From an uncultured Actinomycetes bacterium (lineage in GTDB: Bacteria > Actinomycetota > Actinomycetes > S36-B12 > UBA5976): a stretch of 5,442 nt of DNA. The notes under the pieces are model-generated. The model made no database searches and had not been told where the DNA came from. It saw only the letters and a list, made by a program, of their open reading frames with translations. A program made the translations under genes and the position numbers. The stretch spans positions 1 through 5,442 of the forward strand of contig CAIYGJ010000178.1 in assembly GCA_903925705.1 (NCBI GenBank). The letters are read 5' to 3'. This document shows positions 1-4,994 of the stretch, piece by piece (within the stretch, counting starts at the first letter, position 1; each line of letters begins with the position of its first letter).

Positions 1-2
1 AG

Positions 3-464
3 AACTTGGCACAGGCTGGCGCGATGGTTGAGATCGTAACGCCAGAACGAAATATGTCAGTTGATGTAGGTGGCATGGTTGCTTCTACTTATTTTAAATC
101 GCTATCCGCACTGGGAGTTAAGTTCACAATCTTGCGCGAATTGAAGCGCATTGAAAAAAATTCGGATGGAACTTTCATTGCGTATCTTGGAATGGAAGAT
201 GAAGCTTGGGAAGAGTCTCGGATTGTCACAGCTATTGTCGCTGAAACTGGCACTACCGCGAATTCAGATGTCTACGACGAATTAGTTCCCCATTCATCCA
301 ATGGTGGTGAAGTGGAAATAGAAGCACTGATCAATGGCGGGCCACAAACTTCGATCCGAAATCCTGATGGGAAGTTTCAAGTTTTCCGAATTGGTGACGC
401 GATTTCAAGCCGCGGAATTCACTCAGCAATTCTTGATGCAGCTCGAGTTTGTAGGGGGATATAG
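3..464 (+). CDS. NADH:flavin oxidoreductase / 2,4-dienoyl-CoA reductase-type enzyme, C-terminal fragment
   Basis: This is the last 154 or so codons of a larger gene; the frame is open to the left edge and the true start lies outside the window. Proteins of this family (old-yellow-enzyme barrel plus a C-terminal FAD/NAD(P)-binding half) usually run to about 650-700 residues, so only the end of the dinucleotide-binding half is visible. Supporting features are a Rossmann-type strand and turn at the beginning (AGAMVEIVTPE), a GEVEIEALINGGPQ segment, and the flavin-site ending FRIGDAISSRGIHSAILDAARVC, where the GDA aspartate and the following R-x-I-H-x-A-I typify FAD-dependent reductases of this type. 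The family reduces enoyl-type or related substrates, or demethylates amines, using FMN, FAD and usually an Fe-S cluster. Substrate cannot be told from this fragment. The stop codon TAG lies at 462-464, only 4 nt before the first copy of the tRNA-end repeat. Family assignment is fairly sure; exact function is not. Confidence 0.8.
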   Translation, partial: NLAQAGAMVEIVTPERNMSVDVGGMVASTYFKSLSALGVKFTILRELKRIEKNSDGTFIAYLGMEDEAWEESRIVTAIVAETGTTANSDVYDELVPHSSNGGEVEIEALINGGPQTSIRNPDGKFQVFRIGDAISSRGIHSAILDAARVCRGI

Positions 465-468
465 AGGG

Positions 469-597
469 GAGCCACCTGTCAGAGCCGTCGCAAGATAACA
501 AAATCAAATTGTCTTTCCGATTGCAAATGATTCATACAAATCATGCAATCGGCTCCCAAATCCCAGATAGAGGCTCTCGCAAATCTACGATTTGTTC
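469..597. repeat. Tandem unit A (129 bp) opening with a 9-nt copy of the tRNA-Thr 3' end
   Basis: The unit opens with GAGCCACCT (469-477), identical to 714-722 at the 3' end of the tRNA-Thr gene. After 7 nt it has CCGTCG at 485-490, the same offset (+16) at which unit B has CCGTCG. It then holds a hairpin (517-552), a CCCA-rich spacer, and a second hairpin that closes on the next GAGCC at 598-602. No open reading frame or known RNA family is recognisable. The two units have diverged strongly in between, so the repeat call rests on shared landmarks in the same order rather than on continuous identity. Confidence 0.5.
517..552. other. Hairpin in unit A
   Basis: Left arm 517-532 (CCGATTGCAAATGATT) and right arm 539-552 (AATCATGCAATCGG) pair over 14 bp with a 2-nt bulge of A residues in the left arm, around a 6-nt loop (533-538). 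No T-run follows on either strand, so it is not a canonical intrinsic terminator. It lies about 50 bp past the oxidoreductase stop and could still end or protect that transcript. Flanking GAGCCG (482-487) and CGGCTC (550-555) are also complementary, giving an alternative longer-range pairing. Confidence 0.65.
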
Positions 598-602
598 GAG
601 CC
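572..602. other. Hairpin closing unit A on the second tRNA-end copy
   Basis: GGCTC (572-576) is complementary to GAGCC (598-602), and CAAATC (580-585) to GATTTG (589-594), around the loop TAC. An alternative register pairs CTCGCAAATC (576-585) with GATTTG plus CGAG (597-600), leaving only a TT bulge. The right arm is the first part of the 15-nt tRNA-end copy. The outer GGCTC/GAGCC pairing is the same as in the hairpin next to the tRNA (681-718), while the inner stem has a different sequence. Confidence 0.55.
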
Positions 603-713
603 ACCTCAGGGAACCGTCGAACACAATCGCTTAGCGCGATTTGTTCTCCTCCCCACCCTTCCCAGGGTTAAACCAAAGATGGCTCTAATGAATAGCCAAA
701 GGGCTATTCATTA
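598..713. repeat. Tandem unit B (116 bp) opening with a 15-nt copy of the tRNA-Thr 3' end
   Basis: Positions 598-612 (GAGCCACCTCAGGGA) are identical to 714-728. That second stretch covers one flanking base, the discriminator, the 3' acceptor strand and part of the T-stem of the tRNA-Thr gene, read on the + strand. CCGTCG follows at 614-619, then a hairpin (619-646), a pyrimidine-rich spacer (645-663) and a final hairpin (681-718) that closes on the tRNA end itself. The order of parts matches unit A. A 10-nt word CGATTTGTTC occurs at 588-597 and again at 637-646. No coding potential was seen. Confidence 0.55.
619..646. other. Hairpin in unit B followed by a pyrimidine tract on the + strand
   Basis: GAACACAATCGC (619-630) pairs with GCGATTTGTTC (636-646) over 11 bp with one bulged C and a 5-nt loop (TTAGC). 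On the + strand a pyrimidine-rich stretch follows (about 644-663, including CTCCTCCCCACCCTTCCC). It could terminate the oxidoreductase transcript, but the tract is C-rich rather than T-rich, so this is a weak terminator call. Confidence 0.5.
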
Positions 714-718
714 GAGCC
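681..718 (-). terminator. Perfect 17-bp hairpin overlapping the 3' end of tRNA-Thr, possible terminator
   Basis: GGCTCTAATGAATAGCC (681-697) and its exact reverse complement (702-718) flank a 4-nt loop. Read on the - strand, the hairpin begins with the last three bases of the tRNA acceptor stem (716-718) and the discriminator (715), then runs straight into the trailer. It is followed by ATCTTTGG, not a T-run. It could stop transcription of the tmk-to-tRNA gene line without a U-tract, or serve as an RNA-processing signal. It competes with the tRNA fold for the same GGC. The hairpin is certain; its role as terminator is an inference. Confidence 0.6.
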
Positions 719-786
719 ACCTCAGGGATTTGAACCCTGGGCCTACGCATTACGAGTGCGTTGCTCTACCCCTGAGCTAAGGTGGC
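715..786 (-). tRNA. tRNA-Thr (anticodon CGT)
   Basis: The - strand folds into a complete 72-nt cloverleaf. The acceptor stem is GCCACCT (786-780) with AGGTGGC (722-716), 7 bp. The D-arm is GCTC/GAGC, the anticodon stem ACGCA/TGCGT with loop CTCGTAA, the variable loop AGGCC, and the T-arm CAGGG/CCCTG with loop TTCAAAT. The anticodon CGT reads the threonine codon ACG. The discriminator base is U (715). No 3' CCA is encoded; the next bases are CTA, so CCA must be added after transcription. The gene lies 36 bp downstream of the AlkD gene and converges with the oxidoreductase. A tRNA-Thr after tmk-holB-hydrolase is an arrangement I recall from Actinobacteria. The 3' end is shared with a strong hairpin, and its sequence is copied at 598-612. 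Confidence 0.96.
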
Positions 787-808
787 TTGTCGCATGAGCA
801 ACTTTGTC

Positions 809-814
809 ATTCTA
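809..814 (-). promoter_or_regulatory. Possible -10 element for tRNA-Thr
   Basis: The - strand reads TAGAAT at 814-809, a 5/6 match to TATAAT. It ends 22 nt before the first base of the mature tRNA, which would give a short 5' leader of about 15 nt. No good -35 hexamer sits at 16-18 nt spacing: AAATTG is at 17, and TTGGCT is only 14 nt away. The tRNA might instead be read through from the upstream genes. Confidence 0.35.
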
Positions 815-822
815 ATCGACAC

Positions 823-1506
823 TTAAGAAGCCAATTTCCTATTGATAGCCTTCAATCCTTCACGCTTTGCAAGTGAGGTTAAATCTGCGTGGTCCTTGAT
901 GAATTTCTTTACAGCATTTGGATCGACATAAGAATAACTGCGAAGGGCCCAACCAAGTCCTTTGGCAATAAAAAACTCTTTCTCTTCTGCTTTAAGTTCA
1001 CACAGCTCGAAGAGTCTCTTGGAATTTGTCTTAGTTCCTAAAGTAAGTTGATGGATGAGCGCCGATCGCACTAGCCACATGTTCTTGCTCTCAATCCACT
1101 CGAACATTGTGGTTTCGAGTTCCGGATTGGCGGCCACAACGATTTCAACTGATTTACGAACCGAATCGACGGTGTCCCACCATGACTTATTTGTAATGAA
1201 CCACTTGGCATCTCGCTTTACATATCCGGGCGAAAACCGTTTGGCATTCTTAGCCAGGATGTCGCAAGCCACATACTGAAACTCTCGCTCAGGCTGCGCC
1301 CAGAGTTCTTTGCAGAGAGCAATAACTTCTTTCTCCGATAATTCCCTTGAGGCATTAACTAGCTCTCTACCGAGTTCGCGTCGCAACGGCGTCTTAATCC
1401 CGATGAACTCAAATTGATTGCGCATGTAGGCAGACGCACCTTGAGCAATCTCTTGGTCTGCAACTTTCTCGAATTTGATTCGAAGTTGATTTACCTGATT
1501 TGTCAT
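823..1506 (-). CDS. AlkD-type DNA alkylation repair glycosylase
   Basis: The 227-residue product matches the all-helical HEAT-like-repeat AlkD family (the Bacillus cereus enzyme is about 237 residues) end to end. AlkD removes positively charged alkylated bases such as N3-methyladenine and N7-methylguanine from DNA in the cytoplasm without flipping the base. Residues corresponding to the AlkD active site are present: KSWWDTVDS gives W110 and D114, MWLVRSAL gives R147, and GWALRSY gives W186. YMRNQFEFIGIKTP (about 27-40) and PEREFQYVACDIL (72-84) are further family blocks. The start is the only ATG near the expected N-terminus, 22 nt after the VKOR stop; no Shine-Dalgarno is visible there (TTCCTCTTTTCC), so translation may depend on readthrough from the upstream gene. 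The region is AT-richer than holB. Family is sure; the in vivo lesion range is inferred. Confidence 0.93.
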   Translation of the reverse strand: MTNQVNQLRIKFEKVADQEIAQGASAYMRNQFEFIGIKTPLRRELGRELVNASRELSEKEVIALCKELWAQPEREFQYVACDILAKNAKRFSPGYVKRDAKWFITNKSWWDTVDSVRKSVEIVVAANPELETTMFEWIESKNMWLVRSALIHQLTLGTKTNSKRLFELCELKAEEKEFFIAKGLGWALRSYSYVDPNAVKKFIKDHADLTSLAKREGLKAINRKLAS

Positions 1507-1528
1507 ATGGAAAAGAGGAAGCTAAATG

Positions 1529-2125
1529 TTACTTAAGCCAAAAGTCTTGCCAACGAACAAAGATCAAGGCCATGATGATTAAGTAGTTGGCTCCAACCAG
1601 AATCCACTTTAGAGTCACAATTGTTTCGGAAAGTGATTTCCCAAGGCTTAATCGTTTGCTTGCAAGATTGTCAGTTGTTACTTGCCAGAAAATTGGAATC
1701 GTAATCGACCAAACAACCATGCACCAAGGGCAAAGTGCGCCAATTACATACAGGCTCTGAATTACCAACCAGATGACAAAAACCATTCCAGCAAGCGCGC
1801 CAAGATTTAGTCCAAGCCAAATTGCCTTTGGCAGCACAACACCTGTAAGCAAAAGAGCACCAAACATAATCACGACCGTGAAACCAATTACACCTAGAAC
1901 TGGGTTTGGAAATCCGAATAGTGAGGCTTGTTCAGTATTGATAACCGATCCGCAAGACAGAACTGGATTGATATCACAATTAGGGATGAAGTCGGGATTG
2001 CTCAGAACAGCAATCTTTTGGACGATCAATTCAATGGAGGCAAACATTCCGATGATTCCACCAACAATAAGAATCCAGGCAGTCTGACGATAGTTATGAT
2101 TTTGGATTTCTAGGTCAGATTCCAT
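1529..2125 (-). CDS. Vitamin K epoxide reductase (VKOR) family membrane protein, disulfide-bond generator
   Basis: This 198-residue membrane protein has about five hydrophobic segments (roughly residues 15-35, 76-97, 102-123, 125-147 and 171-190). It carries both cysteine pairs of bacterial VKOR: C50 and C58 in the first extracytoplasmic loop (NCDINPVLSCGSV) and the C132-x-x-C135 motif (CPWC) in a later membrane segment, plus the family signature FGFPNPVLG (70-78). In Actinobacteria such proteins pass electrons from a DsbA-like oxidase to quinone, replacing DsbB. No thioredoxin-like domain is fused, and the partner oxidase is not in the window. The start ATG is preceded by GGAAG at 7-nt spacing. 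An 82-bp gap separates it from the hydrolase upstream, and AlkD follows after 22 nt. The neighbouring hydrolase is cysteine-rich and exported, a plausible client. Confidence 0.93.
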   Translation of the reverse strand: MESDLEIQNHNYRQTAWILIVGGIIGMFASIELIVQKIAVLSNPDFIPNCDINPVLSCGSVINTEQASLFGFPNPVLGVIGFTVVIMFGALLLTGVVLPKAIWLGLNLGALAGMVFVIWLVIQSLYVIGALCPWCMVVWSITIPIFWQVTTDNLASKRLSLGKSLSETIVTLKWILVGANYLIIMALIFVRWQDFWLK

Positions 2126-2132
2126 AATTTAA

Positions 2133-2137
2133 CTTCC
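2133..2137 (-). promoter_or_regulatory. Ribosome binding site of the VKOR gene
   Basis: The - strand reads GGAAG at 2137-2133, 7 nt before the ATG at 2125. It is the clearest Shine-Dalgarno-like site among the complete genes here and supports this start. The 82-bp gap it lies in (2126-2207) shows no convincing promoter, only a short CACC/GGTG inverted repeat (2183-2194). Confidence 0.5.
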
Positions 2138-2207
2138 AATTCCACTGGACACACTTGCAACTCTAATACACCCGACAACTGTCACCTTGCGGTGTTTTCC
2201 TGAATGA

Positions 2208-3755
2208 TTACGGCCCATCGGTGCAAACAATTCCAGTTTCTGCTTCACCTGTTAGATAAAAATTATCAACTACTTTGTCAATGCATTTTGATCCTTGGTA
2301 ATAAGCTGTGTGACCATCACCATCTAATGTGAGCAGAACTCCCTTTGATAACTGTGCTGCCAATCCCTGACTCCACGCATACGGAGTTGCCGGATCGTTC
2401 ACAGTTCCTACTACCAAAATATTTGGTGTTCCCGGCGCAGTGATCTTTTTTGGAACACCGGTGGCCGCAGCTTTCCAGTAGCTGCAACCAATGTTGCTCC
2501 AAGCCAGGTATTCGCCAAAGTTGGGTGCCATCTTTTTCCATTCGCTTGCTATCGCCACGGTCTGCTCGGTTGTGGCACGATCAGGGCGGTCTAAACAATT
2601 AACCGCCGCTATTGCATCGTTTGAATTATCTTTAAAACTTCCATCTGACTGACGACCGGTATAAAAATCAACACTCTCAGCAAGGCCAGAAAAATCATCG
2701 TCGAAGGCAAGACCTAAGTTTGTTCGAAGCTCTGGCCAGCCATACTGCTTGTCATACAACGAACCAACTACACCTAAAGTGCCCATGGCTTGTGTGAATA
2801 GCCGACCATCATCCAGAGTTACTGGACTTGCATCTAATGCATTTAGCAGATCACTGATCTCAGAAACTCCAGCCGCACCACTTGCGTCCAATGGGCAATC
2901 TGATTTTGTTGCACAGTCATCGACAAATCGCTTTAATGCAAGTTCAAATCCGAGGGCCTGCCCATACGAAAGTTGCTCATTCGTCAATGTCGGGTCTATC
3001 GCCCCATCAAGCAACATTCGGCCCACTCGATCTGGGAATAGGTCTGCGTAGGTTGCGCCTAGGAATGTGCCATAACTCTTACCCAGCCAATTCAACTTTT
3101 CGTCACCTAGTAGTGCTCGCAAAATGTCGATGTCCCTAGTTGCGCTAATTGTGTCTAGGAATTTGTAAGTGTCAGGAGAATTTGTTGCACACGATTGTGC
3201 AAACAATTCTGACATTGCCTGCGCCTGATCAATTTCAGTTTGATTATCTGGAGAGCCATCGAGTGCGATGTATTCCTCAGTTTGCTGATCGTTCAAACAT
3301 TCAACTGGAGTACTTTCACTAACTCCACGTGGATCGAATCCAACAATGTCGAAATTTTCGCGCAAGGTATCACTGACTACGTATTCGGCATAAGTCGTGT
3401 ATTCAATTCCTGAGCCTCCCGGTCCGCCGGGGTTCAGCACTAAAGAGCCCAAAGCGCTCCCAGTAGCTAATTTTCGAATAGCCGAGATTTGCAGCGCGCC
3501 ATCTGCCGGATTTGCATAATCAATTGGAACGCTGAATGTTGCGCATTCAAAGCCGTCTTTACAACCTGACCATTTAAGTTGTTGCGCATAATATCCTTCG
3601 AGCCCATTGCCCTGAGGTACAGATGCACTTTCACTTGGTTTAGGTGAACTCGCGTCACTGGAATTTGCTCGTAGTGCTCGATAGCCAAGAATGCCAACAA
3701 CACTAATAACTATTGCTAGAACAATGGCTAGAAATTTCCGCAAGAACGCCCCCAA
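2208..3755 (-). CDS. Exported alpha/beta hydrolase with TAP-like C-terminus (tripeptidyl aminopeptidase / SlpD-type, S33-like)
   Basis: The 515-residue product begins with a basic-hydrophobic segment (about residues 6-24) and a Ser/Pro-rich linker (31-49), indicating a signal peptide or membrane anchor; no lipobox is present. The catalytic fold follows: oxyanion-loop NPGGPGGSG (108-116), FDIVGFDPRGVSES (135-148), nucleophile elbow GKSYG with S227, acid D454 in GTVNDPATPY, and H482 in DGDGHTAY, with a TAP-like C-terminal region. Relatives in Streptomyces remove N-terminal tripeptides from secreted proteins; the substrate here is unknown. Ten cysteines (65, 71, 153, 189, 281, 287, 387, 424, 491, 511), all beyond the anchor, suggest disulfides. 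The longest start is a TTG at 3755 with no ribosome site and an in-frame stop at 3764-3762. A second TTG at 3743 has GGGGG 5 nt upstream and gives an N-terminus MRKFLA, which I find at least as likely. It lies 45 bp after holB. Confidence 0.9.
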   Translation of the reverse strand: MGAFLRKFLAIVLAIVISVVGILGYRALRANSSDASSPKPSESASVPQGNGLEGYYAQQLKWSGCKDGFECATFSVPIDYANPADGALQISAIRKLATGSALGSLVLNPGGPGGSGIEYTTYAEYVVSDTLRENFDIVGFDPRGVSESTPVECLNDQQTEEYIALDGSPDNQTEIDQAQAMSELFAQSCATNSPDTYKFLDTISATRDIDILRALLGDEKLNWLGKSYGTFLGATYADLFPDRVGRMLLDGAIDPTLTNEQLSYGQALGFELALKRFVDDCATKSDCPLDASGAAGVSEISDLLNALDASPVTLDDGRLFTQAMGTLGVVGSLYDKQYGWPELRTNLGLAFDDDFSGLAESVDFYTGRQSDGSFKDNSNDAIAAVNCLDRPDRATTEQTVAIASEWKKMAPNFGEYLAWSNIGCSYWKAAATGVPKKITAPGTPNILVVGTVNDPATPYAWSQGLAAQLSKGVLLTLDGDGHTAYYQGSKCIDKVVDNFYLTGEAETGIVCTDGP

Positions 3756-3800
3756 AAGTATCTATAACGACCTTAAGCCCAAGGGAAGGCGATTGTGAAA

Positions 3801-4994
3801 CTACCCAACGATTGCGGTAAGCCGTGGATCTCGAAGACTCACTAATAATGACTCGAAAGCATTTAGTGGATTTACGTTCGCAACAATTTGATCGCGAGCT
3901 TCAGTTATTGCAGCAATTCGTCGCAGAGTTGCAGACTCGTCATCAACACTCGCCACTCGTTCAATTGATTCCCGCAATTCTTCGTTAACTAGTTCGACGC
4001 CTGCTCCAGATTGAACGACTAGGACATCGCGGTAATAACCAGTTAGATCTAATAGAACTCGATCGTATTGATCACTTAAAACTCGGCGGCGGCGAGATTT
4101 TGCCCGATCATCTAAATCCTTGAGGGCACTTTTCATTTGTCGCTCTACGGTCTTTAAGCCTTTACCTTCAGCACCCTCACCAAATGCGGTACGGATGTCT
4201 TGGTCATCTTCTTGATCAAGAGGCGTAACTATGGCATCAGCATCAGCGTTTGCGCTGGCAACAATCTTGTTTGCTTGATCAAAGCAGGAACTAACTACCC
4301 GTAAGTTTGTCGGGATATCCAAGATTTGTTTACGGCGCAATCTCACGTTCTCATCGGTTGCTAGCGCTCGTGCCCGACCAATATGGCCCTGCGCAGCGCG
4401 CGTAGCCCAAGCAGCCATCGCGGGATCGATTCCAAACCGAGCGGTTAGTTGCGCAGAGATTGCCGCAAACGTCGGTGAAGTTAGCGCAACATGGCGACAA
4501 CGACTTCGGATTGTAGGGAACACATCATCAACAGTTGGAGCACATAACAGCCAAACCGTTGCAGGTGGTGGTTCCTCTAGGGACTTGAGCAATGTTGATG
4601 CTGCGTCAATGCGAAAGCGGTCAACATCTTCTACGACAATTACGTGCCATGGCGAACGCGTTGGAAGCAGTGATGCGCGTTCAATTAGATTGCGAGTTGC
4701 TTCGACTTTGTAATTGATGCCTTCTGGAACAATGTGTTCGACATCTGGATGAACACCAGCTGCAACATTTCGACAATCAATACATTCACCACAACCACCA
4801 TTTGAGCAAACAAGTGATGCCGCAAAGGCAAGTGCGAGGGTACTTCTCCCGCTTCCTGGCGGTCCAGTGATTAACCAAGCGTGAGTCATGGCGTCGCCGC
4901 GTTCACCGATTGCAACTTTGGCTGCATCAGTTACCGCGTGTTTCATTTCTTCTACGGCATGTTCTTGACCAATCAAGGAATCAAAAACATTCAT
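3801..4994 (-). CDS. holB: DNA polymerase III subunit delta-prime (clamp loader)
   Basis: The 397-residue product is the delta-prime subunit of the replicative clamp loader, which with delta and tau/gamma opens and loads the beta clamp. Order of features: a GQEHAVEEMK start block (9-18), P-loop GPPGSGRST (44-52) with Arg at the usual Lys position, zinc-site cysteines C63, C68, C71 and C74, Walker-B-like VIVVEDVDR (118-126), SLEEPPP (138-144), and the SRC motif S164-R165-C166. Delta-prime subunits do not usually hydrolyse ATP, so the altered P-loop is expected. The C-terminal part has an acidic stretch (about 250-267), GEGAEGKG (272-279) and a basic run near 299-304 followed by DRVLLDLTGYYRDVL, an arrangement I recall from actinobacterial delta-prime. 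The ATG overlaps the tmk stop as ATGA, so translation is probably coupled. Confidence 0.94.
   Translation of the reverse strand: MNVFDSLIGQEHAVEEMKHAVTDAAKVAIGERGDAMTHAWLITGPPGSGRSTLALAFAASLVCSNGGCGECIDCRNVAAGVHPDVEHIVPEGINYKVEATRNLIERASLLPTRSPWHVIVVEDVDRFRIDAASTLLKSLEEPPPATVWLLCAPTVDDVFPTIRSRCRHVALTSPTFAAISAQLTARFGIDPAMAAWATRAAQGHIGRARALATDENVRLRRKQILDIPTNLRVVSSCFDQANKIVASANADADAIVTPLDQEDDQDIRTAFGEGAEGKGLKTVERQMKSALKDLDDRAKSRRRRVLSDQYDRVLLDLTGYYRDVLVVQSGAGVELVNEELRESIERVASVDDESATLRRIAAITEARDQIVANVNPLNAFESLLVSLRDPRLTAIVG

Noticed and set aside
598..646. Possible degenerate second tRNA-Thr on the - strand: acceptor-like end, T-loop-like GTTCGAC, and an anticodon-like stem AATCG/CGATT
   Set aside because: The T-stem does not pair, the anticodon loop lacks U33, the spacing between arms is about 4 nt short, and no 5' acceptor strand was found. 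At most it is a remnant.
465..714. CRISPR array or integron attC array in the hairpin-rich spacer
   Set aside because: Only two or three short repeats, with unequal spacing of 116-129 bp and hairpins in the spacers. There are no cas or integrase genes, and I saw no attC core sites.
1055..1279. Open frame on the + strand inside the AlkD gene
   Set aside because: It lies wholly opposite a conserved gene with all its family motifs, and its translation shows no recognisable domain.
2174..2194. Short inverted repeats (GACA/TGTC and CACC/GGTG followed by TTTT on the + strand) as a terminator or operator
   Set aside because: Only 4-bp stems, and the T-run is on the strand without a gene. Not distinguishable from chance.
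2126..2207. Promoter for the VKOR gene around TGTATTAG
   Set aside because: The -10 match is 4/6 and no -35 lies at 16-18 nt spacing. The gene may be read through from the hydrolase.
2749..3139. Two overlapping + strand open frames opposite the hydrolase gene
   Set aside because: They are antisense shadows of the catalytic-domain coding sequence, with no protein features of their own.
3801..4994. Arg in place of the P-loop Lys of delta-prime as evidence of a broken gene
   Set aside because: Delta-prime subunits commonly have altered P-loops and do not act as ATPases; the zinc cysteines and SRC motif are intact.
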